Shown: positions 10,800-22,000 of the stretch, in pieces
Position numbering within the stretch: position 1 is the stretch's first letter
How the letters are laid out: each line of letters starts with the position of its first letter
Origin: Chaetoderma sp. LZ-2023a
Taxonomy: Eukaryota; Mollusca; Caudofoveata; Chaetodermatida; Chaetodermatidae
NCBI GenBank assembly: GCA_034401795.1
Contig: CM067366.1
Coordinates: forward strand, 73,765,087 to 73,829,086
Direction: 5' to 3'
DNA length: 64,000 bases
Notes under the pieces: generated by a model
Told to the model about the DNA's origin: nothing
The model's input: only the letters and a program-made list of their open reading frames with translations
Database searches by the model: none
Program-made: the position numbers and the translations under genes

Positions 10800-12513
10800 C
10801 TGTCCCTCACCGGCCACCTCGCGGCTTCTTGGAATGACGGCCCGGGACCACCGCCACGGCTATCCATACCATAGCCGCCGTGACCTGAGCCGCCACCCTT
10901 GAGGACTTGTATGAAAACGAATGGCCAGGTTCCTGAGAACCGGATGCTTTTAGGACTGTTGCGGCTGAGTCCTCTTCGTTGACTTTCATGACTTGCCGAC
11001 AACCTCTTGCTCTGCCACCATAGACGCAACCTTGGAGAGGGCTTGTCATGCCGATCTGCCAAACAAGCCTGGACCAATGAAGGGCATGGAAGATAAACAA
11101 ACAAACGAGAACCATTCTCCTCTGCTCTGCCAATGATCTAGTGATCACCCTGGCCAGGCAATCTTGAGATAAGCGCATGGCGTCCCGGCCAACTCCGGGA
11201 GCAGCCTCTGGCACTTCCCCACATTCCGCCGCGCAGGTCAGCATCCCCTGCAGGATGGTGCATCTGTGCGTGGCTGCTCTCGCCGCATCCTCAATGAGAG
11301 TTAACTAATTGAAGGGATCCTTAACGACCCTTGGCTTTCCCGGCTAACAGCCTATTCAGTGCTTTTCTTTCCCTGACTGAAAGCCGAGGAAAACGAGCAT
11401 ACAGATGGTAGGCCTGATCTGGAAAGCGGACCCTATTCCTTATCCCCTTAGGAGAGTTGGGCAAAGAATACTCCGGCTGAGCAGCTGCCATGGCCAAAGA
11501 GCCACTCAACAGAGCGCTAGCCACATGCTCTGACATCCGTTCCATCGCCGGATCGCGCTGAGATCCCTGAACCGATTCCAACCCGAGACGGTTGGACATC
11601 CAGCCAAGAACCTGCACCCATTCAGCTTCGGAGCAAAATCCATCAATGGACTACCATTCTCATCATCACTGACGATCCATGCTGAGCGCTACGGACCAAC
11701 CTTCCCATTCGAAGCGGGTCCATGGCCTAACTACTTGCGGCTCCAGTATCTAGCGAATCGCCAGATAAGGAATCAACGCAATCCATCGGCTCCAGCACAG
11801 GAGCTGGGACTACGGCTGCTACTATGGCAGGAGATGGGACATCGAGAGGAGCTGTCATAACCGCACCCGTGATGCCGACGGGAGCCGTATAACATGGCTC
11901 TGACGGCATTCCGGACTGAGCAAAATCCGGGTGAAAGATGCCCGATGGAACGTCGACATCTCCACCCGGTTGACAAACCCATACAAAAACCATGGGTGAC
12001 CCACGGGAAGTACCAGAATCTGTCACCTGTGAAAGCTCCGGCATGCCAGTCTTCCATCAGGAGGATATCTTCTTCCTCCGCCGTCGGCTCTTGAGCCAGA
12101 GGAAGGACAGGTGCATGTCCCTCCGCAGAACTAGCCGGACCGCCGATAGGTAATCCTGCACCAGCCTGCATCAATGGGACTGTCAACTGAAGACTCAAAC
12201 ATCGCCTTGAATTGGGCCGCCCAAACACCCAGGCCGAGTCCATCCGCTCATTCAGGTGCTCTTCCAGACCTTTGACTGACGCCTGATCCACTTTGGCCGC
12301 CTTGTCCCTCGCTATTCTCTCCAAACACGCACGCCGATCTCGATCAAATTCTGCCACCATCTCCGATGACCACTTCGTGCATAGATCGCAAGGGCTTCCA
12401 ACTTTGCACTTCACGCAGGCAACACAGTGATGGCCCGTGAACTTCCGCTTCATGAAACGGTTACAGCGCGAGCATAATGTATCAGGCGGGGACTTGCCTT
12501 GCCCCTTCACCGT
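10800..12513 (-). pseudogene. DIRS-B gag-like protein, broken
   Basis: After an acceptor-like TGTGTTCGCAG at 12514 the frame reads TVKGQGKSPPDTLCSRCNRF with CxxC pairs (CSRC, CVAC, CDLC) like family A exon 2. The middle (11321-11617, FPDQAYHLYARFPRLSVRER) and the C-terminal match RLSQDCLARVITRSLAEQRR (about 11150) lie in different frames. Sequence identity to family A gag is low apart from the Cys pattern and the C-terminal helix. An initiating exon near the right terminus is likely by analogy but I could not place it. Confidence 0.7.
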
Positions 12514-13333
12514 CTGCGAACACAGAGTAAGAATTAAAATGCTGCACATGGTAAGATGATGACGAGCAACATGCACAATTTACTTGATTGTAATTTAAAA
12601 TTACCTAAAAACATTAACTTTCTCTTAAATTAATGATAATCAAGTTTTAGGCAGAAAATATTAGAAATATTTTAGAGTGAAAATTTTATAAACATGACTT
12701 GGTAACTAACTAATGTTAAAACAGCCAAGAAAATAAGACCGATTGCTACAAACACCCTCGACAGTGAAGCGAGAGCTAATGATCGGCGTAAAAACTGAAT
12801 GCATAGACACGCCAAGCCAAAACAAAATGTTAAACATGGGCACCGCCATCTTGGCTATGGATGCATCCATCTTGGAAGGAACAGAGTCGCAAGAGAAATT
12901 AAGCGAGTACCCGGATATGCCCTCTCTAAAATAAAAAAGTTAACGGTTAATGGAGCGACTCCAACAATGGCTACCATTTTAAAACAATGTGCCAATTTAA
13001 GGAAATTTCAAACAGTCATTACGGCACGAATGTATTAATTCTAGATTGATACAACCTGCCCCTGTGATGATTTTCCTTTCCCTCAGAAAACTGAAAATTT
13101 TATAGAGCAAAAAATGCGCGACTAGATTGGAGTGAAAAATAGACGAATCAGACTTGTTGGGAATTGACTCGGTACCTGCGGCTATGGTATTCCCGGACAC
13201 AGTATGGGCAGGACCAGGAGAGTGCAGAGTTTTAATTGTTTATTTTGAGCTAGACTAGATAATAGACATTATCATAATAGTACATCTGGTAAGTATTATT
13301 CGAAGTAGAAAGTACTTTCAAATACTTGTCATT

Positions 13334-13532
13334 AACACTCAAGAGAGTCAAAACCGGCCTCTGCAATGGTCTTGATGTATGGCCATTTGTAGGCCAAGAG
13401 AAGACTATTCTTGAAGATTTACCAATGGAGTAACTGGCTCGATAAATAAGTCAGTTATTCCAATGCCAAAATTTTAAAAATAGTCATCTCTTGGTCTGCA
13501 GATGGAGATTTTGTATGTGAAAATTAAATGAT
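13334..13532. repeat. M1 repeat
   Basis: An M1 hairpin beginning right beyond the family B right terminus, with left arm GGCCAAGAGAAGACTATT. The right end is diverged (GGAGATTTTGTATGTG). It is head-to-tail with the next copy. Confidence 0.75.
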
Positions 13533-13775
13533 TAACCCTTTAATGGCCAAATTTGGCTGAGAAAAACTAAGCTTTCCCGTTTGAATCTCCATTTGCAGAC
13601 CAAGAGAAGACTTGTTGAAAATTTACCACTGGAATGACTGGCTCAGTTACTGAGCCAGTTATTCCAGTGGTAAATTTTCAAAAATAGTCTTCTCTTGCCA
13701 AGCAAATATCCATTCCGCAAGACCACTTCAGCGGTCGGTTTTGGCCCGCATGATCAGTAATGGCTAAACGGTTAA
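13533..13775. repeat. M1 repeat
   Basis: A well preserved hairpin starting TTAACCCTTTAATGGCCAAA and ending ACGGTTAA. It lies about 160 bp from the donor of the YNG exon of TAF1. Confidence 0.85.
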
Positions 13776-13937
13776 TGGTCTACACATTTCCTGAACAATA
13801 AATATGATCTGTCATACACATTGTCAGCTGGACTTCTCCCGTGGAGGTGCGAGTATCGAGGATGATAACGGTCAGGAAATCCCAAACAACATACACACGA
13901 GATCATGAGTCATGTAAGTCAGTCCTAGCATACATAC

Positions 13938-14022
13938 CATTATATAGTTTACTATTCTCAACAATTTGATTAACATCTCCAAGCAGGTCCTCTCGTGACG
14001 TATATCTCTTGTTCCTTATATT
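13938..14022 (-). CDS. TAF1: TAF1 exon (bromodomain 1 helix B and acetyl-lysine Asn)
   Basis: Reads NIRNKRYTSREDLLGDVNQI and ends VENSKLYNG. The Asn of the YN pair is the acetyl-lysine-binding residue typical of bromodomains and is present. Length 85 nt (28 codons plus one base), with acceptor TTGTTTCAG and donor GTATGTATG. The following intron is 7.4 kb and contains the family B DIRS element. Confidence 0.94.
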
Positions 14023-14400
14023 CTGAAACAATGAACATGCAATAAAATATCAAATACACCATAACAGGGATGCGTGGAAGTTTGTAACATACATGTATCT
14101 CGCTTCAATTGTAAACTAGGATTCTTTACAATGCTAAAATGAACCTAGTCTGAAGCACCTCAGTTGTGACACAGAGGGTGGTTTTGTCTGATGTTGGTTT
14201 TCTGAACAAGTGAATTCACATTTCCAGTGTATCCATCCATCATCAGACCTCGCATGACGTCATAATTAGCTCAGCGCTTGTATGATGATGTCACAATCAT
14301 TATGTCACAAAGGGTTCCATATAGACTGTAACCAAATCTCAAACAGTCCGACACGTTGTATGAATTGTATGTATTTGTAATTCTTTGCTATTTAATAAAC
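14023..14400. other. TAF1 intron stretch rich in TGACGTCA/TGATGTCA-like words
   Basis: No coding motif. Positions about 14250-14310 hold GCATGACGTCATAATTAGC and two TGATGTCA/TTATGTCA variants. Similar blocks sit beside M2 palindromes near 41600-41720 and 42720-42790, so this is probably the outer part of a longer M2-type element. Confidence 0.5.
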
Positions 14401-14620
14401 ACGCTGTTGAATATTTTGAAACTAATTTGACTGGGCGCTGTTGATGCCTTAGGCAGCAACAGCACCCGGCCAAATTAGTTTCAAAATATTCAACAGCTTA
14501 CCTGTGTAGTTTTTTGGAAATTGATAGTCAGGGTGTTCAGAGATCGATCGATCCCAACACGAGTGAGGTGTGGGTGGAGCTTAGCTGGAGATGGGCGGGG
14601 CATATCTAAAACCAGAAAGG
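14400..14620. repeat. M2 palindromic MITE-like repeat
   Basis: M2 cores are about 95 bp: GTTGAATATTTTGAAACTAA, TTTGACTGG, a variable CTGTTGNTGCC/GGCAGCAACAG centre, then the same arm inverted. In this copy the core is followed by a tail with GATCGATCGATCCCAACA and TGGGTGGAGCTTAGCTGGAG. No coding capacity. It lies 120 bp from the ZA-loop exon donor. Confidence 0.85.
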
Positions 14621-14742
14621 TCTATTAATAAGTGTCATGCAAGTGTCAGTGTCAGTGGGGTGGGACAGTTGGATGGTGACATCTTGGTGCGTGTGTGGAT
14701 ATGCATGTGGGTGATTTTACATGTAAAGACACACCAGCTTAC

Positions 14743-14835
14743 CTCTCTCATTGTCTGTAGATCCATGGGTCGTGTAATAATCTTGTAATAATCCGGAACA
14801 GTCTTGGTGTTTACTGGCACAAGGAAAAGCTGTGC
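14743..14835 (-). CDS. TAF1: TAF1 exon (bromodomain 1 ZA loop)
   Basis: Reads [11 protein letters not shown] then [20 protein letters not shown], the ZA loop with the V-PDYY-I-PMDL signature. I chose the acceptor TATAG at 14836, which gives 31 codons, the usual length for this segment. A second AG six bases downstream would drop Ala-Gln but keep frame (start 14829). The donor is GAGAG|GTAAGC. Start uncertain by two codons. Confidence 0.93.
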
Positions 14836-14894
14836 CTATAACATACAACGTATATACACAATACAACAGAAATTATGTGGACCGCTTAATAGTA

Positions 14895-15070
14895 GTCAGT
14901 TAAAAATTCCTCTTGTAGTGGTCTTGAGAAATCTTCTTTGCTAGGCAAGAAAAGACCATTTGTGAAACATTATCACCTCTTAGATAATCAAGCTATTATT
15001 CCAATAGCAAAGTTTAAGAAAACATTCATTTCTTGGCCTGTAAATGGACATTAACTAAGCAAAGATTCCA
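14895..15070. repeat. M1 repeat, diverged
   Basis: The arms are recognisable (GCTAGGCAAGAAAAGACCAT and CATTTCTTGGCCTGTAAATG) but the loop is altered. An old copy. Confidence 0.65.
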
Positions 15071-15166
15071 ATTTCCATGACCATTCCTGTCCAATAAAGA
15101 CCTAAAGTATTCGGCTTGGTTCCATCACACACCTGAAGCACTTATTTGTGCAAAACCCTGTCAAAA

Positions 15167-15212
<46 letters not shown>
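15167..15212. repeat. (ATT)n microsatellite
   Basis: About 15 trinucleotide units, nearly pure, in a TAF1 intron. Confidence 0.95.
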
Positions 15213-15214
<2 letters not shown>

Positions 15215-15223
15215 ATTATGATT

Positions 15224-15405
15224 GCTAACCATTTTCTCAAAGAATATGTCCATTTGCAAACCATGAGAATATTTAATTTTAAATTTACCACTGGAATGAC
15301 TGGATCGTTTTCAAATTTTCATAAATAATCTCTAGGTCTATAAATGTACATTTTGCATGACCAAGTTAGAAAGCATTTTTGTCTGTCTTGAGTGTAAAAG
15401 GGCTA
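15224..15405. repeat. M1 repeat, partly deleted
   Basis: The left arm is intact through CCACTGGAATGACTGG. Most of the loop is missing, then a short right arm ending near 15365. It ends just downstream of the TAF1 exon donor at 15421. Confidence 0.65.
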
Positions 15406-15421
15406 AGGATTATAGGCTTAC

Positions 15422-15520
15422 GTTTGGCAGTTCCCTCATCTCATTCACAATATTCTCAAAGATGGTGGATAGGGTCACCACAGGATCAGTCCTACGCCGA
15501 TTTGTTGATTGACTTGGTTT
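15422..15520 (-). CDS. TAF1: TAF1 exon (entry of bromodomain 1)
   Basis: Reads [20 protein letters not shown] and ends NEMRELPN. This is the RRRTDP-VTLS motif and first (Z) helix of TAF1 bromodomain 1. Length 99 nt, phase 0 at both ends, with acceptor CTTGTCCAG and donor GTAAGCC. Confidence 0.95.
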
Positions 15521-15654
15521 CTGGACAAGAGTGAGAAAAATAAACACATGTGATTCAATAACTATACTGACTATATAATCTAAAAGCATTGAGCTGTTTA
15601 ACACTTTCACTGACAAATCCCTGAAAAAGTATATTATTTATGATATAAAACTTA

Positions 15655-15752
15655 TTCTGTTGAATATTTTGAAATTAATTTGACTGGAAGCCGTTGTTGC
15701 CTAAGGCAACAATGGCTTCCTGTCAAATTAATTTCAAAATATTCAACCGTTT
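15655..15752. repeat. M2 repeat
   Basis: A near-perfect palindrome with centre GTTGTTGCCTAAGGCAACAA and arms TTGAATATTTTGAAATTAA. No tail. Confidence 0.85.
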
Positions 15753-15827
15753 TCTTGTATGGTTGCCTTGATAATGAGAAATGATGAATTCATCGGTGAA
15801 AGGATTACTCCTGAATTCCAAGAAATA

Positions 15828-15935
15828 TATTTTGAAAGACTGTTGAGAATTTTAAAATCATATATACTGAACATCGCTGATGCCTCAGGAAACAACGATG
15901 TTCAGTTAAATTACTTTCAAAATATTCAGTATGAT
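15828..15935. repeat. M2 repeat, diverged
   Basis: The centre CATCGCTGATGCC/AACAACGATG and right arm TTTCAAAATATTCAG are preserved. The left arm has several substitutions. Confidence 0.6.
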
Positions 15936-16024
15936 ATTAAATAAATTATGAATGACATAGATATGTTCGTTACGAACACAAAATTGAAAACGGCCTAAGT
16001 AAGCGTCATTACTATTTAAGAAAC

Positions 16025-16230
16025 ATGCTGTTGACTATTTTGAAACACCCTGATTTGACTGGGCGCACCCAGCCAAATTAGTTTCAAAATATCCAACAGA
16101 TTACCTGTGTAGTTCTCTGGAAATTGATAGTTAGGGAGTGTAAGGATCGAGTAATCCAAACAAAGGTGATATGTGGGTGGAGCTACACTAAACAAGGTGG
16201 GGCATGTCTAAAACTGTAATCCTCCATCAT
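16025..16230. repeat. M2 repeat with tail
   Basis: A shortened palindrome (the centre is reduced to GGGCGCACCC) followed by the GGATCGAGTAATCC and GGGTGGAGCTACACT tail. Confidence 0.75.
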
Positions 16231-17443
16231 GACTATTGCTTGATACAGTATCTATTTATAGCTTTGAGGTTTTCTAAATGTCTAGTATAATAAGTGTAAT
16301 AAAAACGTATTATCTCTGCGAGAAATCCTTAAGACCTTACGCTGAGATCTTGTTTGACTCAAAGTCTGAATGATTGGGAACTGATTTTGCTCTATCCTTT
16401 TATACTCTCTGGCCAGGGCACTGCTGACGTATGAGGTGCCGGGGCAATGCCAGGGGTATGGCAGGGGCACCGCTTGCTGTGAGGTGCCCCTTAGAATAGA
16501 TGAAGAACAGGGGGCACCGCAAGCATGCACGGTCTCCGTTTTGAAGAGGGCATCATTTGTGCTAGGTGTCCTCAAGGGAGGGCACCATGGGTGTCTGCGG
16601 TGTCCTCATTGGGCGGGAGGGGGGGGGGGGCACCACAGGTGTTTGCAGTGCCCTTGTAAAATGAATGGGGGCACAGCAGGTGTATGCAGTGCCCACTGGA
16701 AAAGTGCATTTTGAGTGTTTTTTTTCATTTGCACAGAGCCTGCTTCCGGGGCTATCGAGTGGGTTTGCGCCGGGGCCCCATATTGGCTGTACTGAGGCCA
16801 AACATGGGCGAGGGCACGGGCCCACTGGGGGAGTGTGGGAGGTGGTGGGAAGGACTGTACTGATGTCCTTTCCCCACCCCCTTGTCCCCTGTGATAGCAT
16901 GTGTTGCATTGTGGTAGTGATTCAGACTTATAGCATTTCGTTCCAACTCATTAGAGGTCGTTTATTGGCATTTCTATATGGTCTACACAAACAGAAGTGT
17001 TTTTGCAAACAGAAAATGTGATGTCTATTAAGGAAGATTTTGTTTTCCTGAGGGGTCTACAAAGCATTGAGACGTTTCAAAGGTTTCTTGTTCCGATTTG
17101 TGTTCTTTGCGCAAGTGCTTGTATGTTGGCAAATTGTTGGCAAATCTCATGAGGCCAGTGTTTTTCTGGCAGGATCCCAGTAGACCAAATATAGGGCCAG
17201 AAGGAAGACGGTGGATGCATTTCTGTATTTGACTTATGACATAACGCTCTGGTGGGACAGTCCCTTGGGTAGCTCCGTGGCCCACGAGAAAGATTATGTT
17301 CATTGAATAAACAAGAATTTGTGAGAAAGTTATTTTCAGGAATATGATAGCAAGCATTTTTTGAAAATTTAAAATTCTCATATGATAATGGAGGGGTGGA
17401 ATGATTAGATCGATGGAAAGGTAGATGGATGATTAAACACTGT
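16231..17443. other. TAF1 intron, GC-rich patch with degenerate repeats
   Basis: Positions about 16430-16710 contain irregular repeats of GGCACC...GTNTGCNGTGCCC, roughly 45-50 bp apart. The sequence at 17028-17430 is moderately open on the minus strand but has no motif I recognise; it may be the eroded 3' part of the zinc-finger reading frame next to it. Confidence 0.4.
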
Positions 17444-18372
17444 TCACCACTGCGCGAGCTCCTCAGTGAGCCACCTAGGAACATGGGTACTCCGGAAACT
17501 GGAGGAGCTCACAAGACTAAAGTACCCCTCCATCTTCCAGGATTTGATCCACGGGTCCAAGAGGAGCTCCAGGTCGCAATGGAGGCATGTCTGATTAAAT
17601 TCGGATGCGTCATCCATTTGTCCCCATAGTGCCCTCGACTCACGGATAAAAAATTCCAAAGTGGTCCTGTCCATAGGGATCGACACCCGCATGAGATCTT
17701 CCTCCAGTTCTGCCTCAATTCTGGCTGCTGCAGCGGTGAGAGTCCCCACTTGCTATTGGGGTTGGTGACATCTACACTTGGGATATTTGTTGCGCCAAAT
17801 GTTTCTAGGGCGGCCTGACTCAGAATGTCACTGTTCACAGTTTGTATTTCAGTATCCATCGGGACCAGAATTTCTTCGTTGGTGTCCTTTGATATGACCG
17901 TCTGGAGGGCTGTGTTGTCATCCAATTCATCATCGCTATCCGAAGAAATGTTAATCGGTTCCACACTTATACTATTGATTGCTCTGCGCAACTATTGCCT
18001 GTTTATATTGGAGATTTGTGGGATGGTGGTGTTCACTTTGTTAATTTTGGGGATCACGAAGTTCTTCGCCGGTTTTTTCTGGAGTCCGTATATTTTGGAA
18101 GTCTTGGGGGAAATGGTTAGTTTGTAAACAGTTCTCTTACCCGCCACTGTGCAGGCTCGATCCAGTATTTTTTCACTAGTTACTTCAGACAGTTCATGAG
18201 CCACTATTAGGTGTTTCTTGACGTCGTCTCTCCTTTTGAGTGGGAGATTGCAGACGCTGCACAGCCAGTTGCAGACCCCCTCGTGTACTTCTCTGATGTG
18301 CCCGTTTCTCGCTCTCCTGGAGGAGAACAGGCCTTTACACACTTTGTAGCCAAATTTCTGTTTTTCTGCCAT
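17444..18372 (-). pseudogene. C2H2 zinc-finger reading frame, broken, unidentified
   Basis: From Met at 18372 the frame reads one damaged finger (YKVC...HIREVH, the first Cys replaced by Tyr) and one complete C2H2 finger, CSVCNLPLKRRDDVKKHLIV then AH, with C-x2-C-x12-H-x4-H spacing. A TAG follows at about 17992. The frame reopens into an acidic stretch (SSDSDDELDDN), then shifts near 17740 into LEEDLMRVSIPMDRTTLEFF and a Trp-containing segment. No intron signals were sought in detail. It could be a decayed transposon gene or retrocopy, and I cannot name it. Confidence 0.5.
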
Positions 18373-19022
18373 TGTGCAGAATGATTCCCAGAAGTTTGCT
18401 TGGTATGATAACCAAGACTAAAACCAGAGCACAGTATTTTTTGCACAAATGAGCTATAGGAATTCCAGAAAAAGAAAAGTACCTAAGCACAGAATGGAGG
18501 TAAACTTGATACTTGGCGTTATGCTTGATAGACTTTGTTCTAAAACTTTTTTAGAAAACTGGTTGGCTAAGCTAGAATAGAATGACTCGTGAAGCACTAT
18601 CTAGGGACTGTGAGCACACAATGATTTTTAAGTTGTAAGCATTAATGGGCCAGGACTGTAGAATCCTGTGACATTTTGTCTTGCTGATATTGTCAATACA
18701 TTTCAGGGTGGCGTATGACGTCATTGAAGTGTGTGTTCCTCGTTGCTCGGCAGAGAGTAGTGAGGAGTGACGTCATGTGTGTATGATGTCATAAAGGTGA
18801 ATAAGGGACAATGCTCATAGAGATAAGAAAAAGTAGAGTGCCGATAAGAGTGCGGGGACTGGAACAGAGGGATAATAACTATGACATGGATGCGGGACTG
18901 TGGGCTGAAGCTTTTTGCTCATGTCCCAGAGGATGCGTTCATCAAATGCGCTCTTAACCTGCATTGTTGATACCTTGTGGGTCCATGCAGTGGAGTTGAT
19001 GGATCCAGTGATGCTCTTTTTG
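18373..19022. other. Intron segment with CRE-like words, possible Penelope element flank
   Basis: No coding motif. The sequence around 18715-18800 contains TATGACGTCATT, GTGACGTCATGTG and TATGATGTCATAA within 90 bp. It lies directly downstream of the GIY-YIG part of the Penelope-like element and directly upstream of the zinc-finger frame. Which of the two it belongs to is unknown. Confidence 0.35.
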
Positions 19023-22000
19023 TCATCTCCATTTGGTGGATTTAGGATCCTGTGGATCTGAAGAGAGGACTTGGATTATGCGAAACTGCATGTCGTTTCT
19101 GCAGTGTTTTGTGGTGAAGTTTCTGGAAACGGGAGTGTCGTATGTGGCCTTTCTATAGAAGTGTTCTTTTATTCTAACACCAAAGGCTCGCAAAGTCTCT
19201 CCAACGTATTGTTTTCCGCAGAGCTTGCAGGAGAGTAGATAGATGACGTTGCATGTCTTGCCGTTGCCTATGATCTTACATCTGTACGTGTAGCCAGTGT
19301 GGTTGCTGGTGAAGAAAGGGTTTTTCCCACTACTTTTGCAGATGTTGCAGCTTTGTGTTGCAGGCTTCAAAATGGTTACGAAATGCAGGTTTATCTTGCT
19401 CTTGATTAACCAGAAGAGCTCTGACTATTTTGTCACCTATTGTGGGATTCCTGCAGTAGCCGAATTTGGGTAGGTTTGAGAAGGCTAAGCGGCATCTAGC
19501 GTTTGATTCCAGTAGAGGACACTAGTGTCCGTATAGTCGCTTATAAAGAACGAACTGTTGGCATTCTTCTGTTTCCTGGTGGTTGCATTGGAGGCAGGTG
19601 GGTAGAGAATGTTGGCGCTTTTTAATACCAGAGTTCTTTCAAATGCAGAGTCCAGTACTGAATGTGGGTACCCTCTTGCTAGGAAGTGTTCACAGAGGTT
19701 TTTTCCATGTGTGAGAAAATCACTTGTGTTCGTGCAAATCCTGCGGATACGCAGGAATTGTCCGTACGGGCGAGCATTTTTTGCAGGCCTGTGGGTGAGC
19801 AGAGTTGTAGTCCAGGTAACCATGCATGTCCATGGGCTTGGTATAAAGTGAGAATTCTATGTGCTTCTCTGGATTGAGTAGGACAAGAGTGTCCAGGAAG
19901 CTGCCGCTGTTCTTTGCGAATTCGTGTGTGAATTTTATGCTGTGGTGGCATCTGTTCATATATGTTATGAATGGCTAGCTCGCCATGTTCCCAGATCATG
20001 AAGACATCATCTATGATTTATGTATCTGAGATAGAGAGATGGTTGGTGTGGTGCTTTCATGAGCAGTTGAGTTTAAAGATCTGCCAACAAGATGCATGCA
20101 TAAGTACAAGGCTGCATTGCTGCCCATGGCGGGATCCCCTATCTGTAGGTAATGGTCGCCATAAAATGCAAAGTTGTTACACTCCTGGATAGGGTTGCAC
20201 GATTATTCACTTTTCATAATCGCGATCATTTAAGAAAAATAATCGCGATCATACGATTAATCATGAACTATATTAACTACGTCAATGCTGCTTAGAGGAC
20301 GTTATTATGCTACTGCAGATTGTAAGATTATTGGTTAGGCACATGGGTATGCATACATGGACAGATTACCCCTGTTGCTGATTCCAAACAAAGGAATGTA
20401 TCAAGATTTTTCTTGACAGAAAACGGAAGGTACCGTATTTCGTTTAATTGTAACCTATGCTCTAATAGAAGTCCACCCCCTAACTTTGACATATGAGCTC
20501 CAATGATTTCTTAGCAGTTTCAAAATGGCAAAACTTTGTTATAGAAGCCCTCCCCCTTAACTCAGCAGATAATTTGTATAGCGTGTATAATAATAACAAT
20601 CGTGCCACAGGGTGTGTCTACTTCAGACCGATCTCTGCCTTGATACATTTCTGGCCCCTCTAGAAGTCCATACAGGCCTCGGATTTGTAAATCTCGACCA
20701 CCCATTAGATTAATACTAATAGTAGGCCACGTATGTTCAAGATATAATAAAGTTTATTGAACACTTTTGTAGTTAAAATGCGCTTAAAACAGTCTTGGCG
20801 TGATTAAATAGCTTCCTTATAAATATATTTCAAGACCAAATTTATGTACCAAACAAGTACGGGAGAAAATGCGCATCACTTTTGTAACGCTGATCAACAT
20901 TAAATGATCCAAATTGAATTATTACGAATGACAATATAGTCGGCTTCTTAAGTTGGCAAGCCAGCGGCTCTTTTGCGATGGGAGGCGGCGTGTTCTCGCG
21001 AGATATTATACGCTAACGGGAGTTTATCAAATGGGTATCCGTTATTCAGATCAGTATAATACTCAGTTCCTATCGCGCAATGATAATACATAGAAATTCC
21101 CGAATTCCGAGTCCCCGATTCCAGAATATTTATATCCGAGTACTCGCTCTAAAATAAACTCTTCAATTGGAGGCGAATCACGTGATTTGTATTTTTTTAG
21201 CGGCGCCATTTTATATCAAATTGTGGATTAATTTTGATGTAATAAAGGACCTTTATTAAAGGATACGCAATATTTAGGCGCTCAAATCAAATAATTTCAC
21301 TTCCCCGGTGATGTTTTGAGGTATACATTAAACATAGGCGTAGGCGGTGAGCATTTTTACCTGAGAAAATGCGTTGAATTTCCGTGGTATCAGTTCTAGA
21401 ACTTTTTTGGGAAAACCGTTAGCGCATAACTATTCAGAGACTGGGGAACGCGGGATAAGCGTGTGTGATTACAACAACAATGGCAAATAGCGACCAAGTG
21501 AACAATCTTTATTCATCTAAAACTAATCATGAGTTAATACAAACAAATCAGTTATTTATTTATTTAGTTTATTTAATCATTCACACATTCGGCTGATAGC
21601 CGGATGTTTGTTTCCATGCTTGGTAACGCGAGCAGAGTTTCACAAGCGTAAAAGTGTCTTGACAAAAATTTCAACATGGCGATTATACGATTATTTCATT
21701 TTATAATCGTCCACGATCATTTTGAATTATATAATCGCGATTAATCGAATAATCGAAAAATCGTCCAACCCTACTCCTGGATGAGTTTGAGGAGGTTGAG
21801 TAGTCCTCTGATGGAAGGCTTTCCCGTAAGCCTGTGTGTGCGGACGAAATGGCCTACTGCTATGAGGCCTTCCTTATTGGGTATGTTGATGTACAGGGCG
21901 TCCATGGTGACTAGAAGGGTATTGTTTGTGGCATTTCCGTATGATTCAAGTTTTTTAATGAATTCTGTAGTGTCTTTAGCATACGAGCGTATCTTCGTGA

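Larger units (their letters stand above)
6866..13310 (-). mobile_element. DIRS family B retrotransposon, full length, decayed
   Basis: Inverted termini occur at about 6908-7067 and 13140-13292 (sharing CCGGGAAT, GGTACCGAGTCAATTCCCAA and CTTACCAGATGTACTATTA). An internal complementary region lies at about 7137-7231. Between them, on the minus strand, are gag, RT-RNase H and tyrosine recombinase with several frameshifts. The protein order equals family A but the sequences are clearly different. It ends GAAGTAGAA at 13310 and begins near TCAAAATAGC at 6866. It lies inside the 7.4-kb TAF1 intron of bromodomain 1. Confidence 0.85.

Noticed and set aside
16282..16909. ORFs on both strands in the GC-rich patch
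   Set aside because: Composition and degenerate repeats explain them; no domain recognised.
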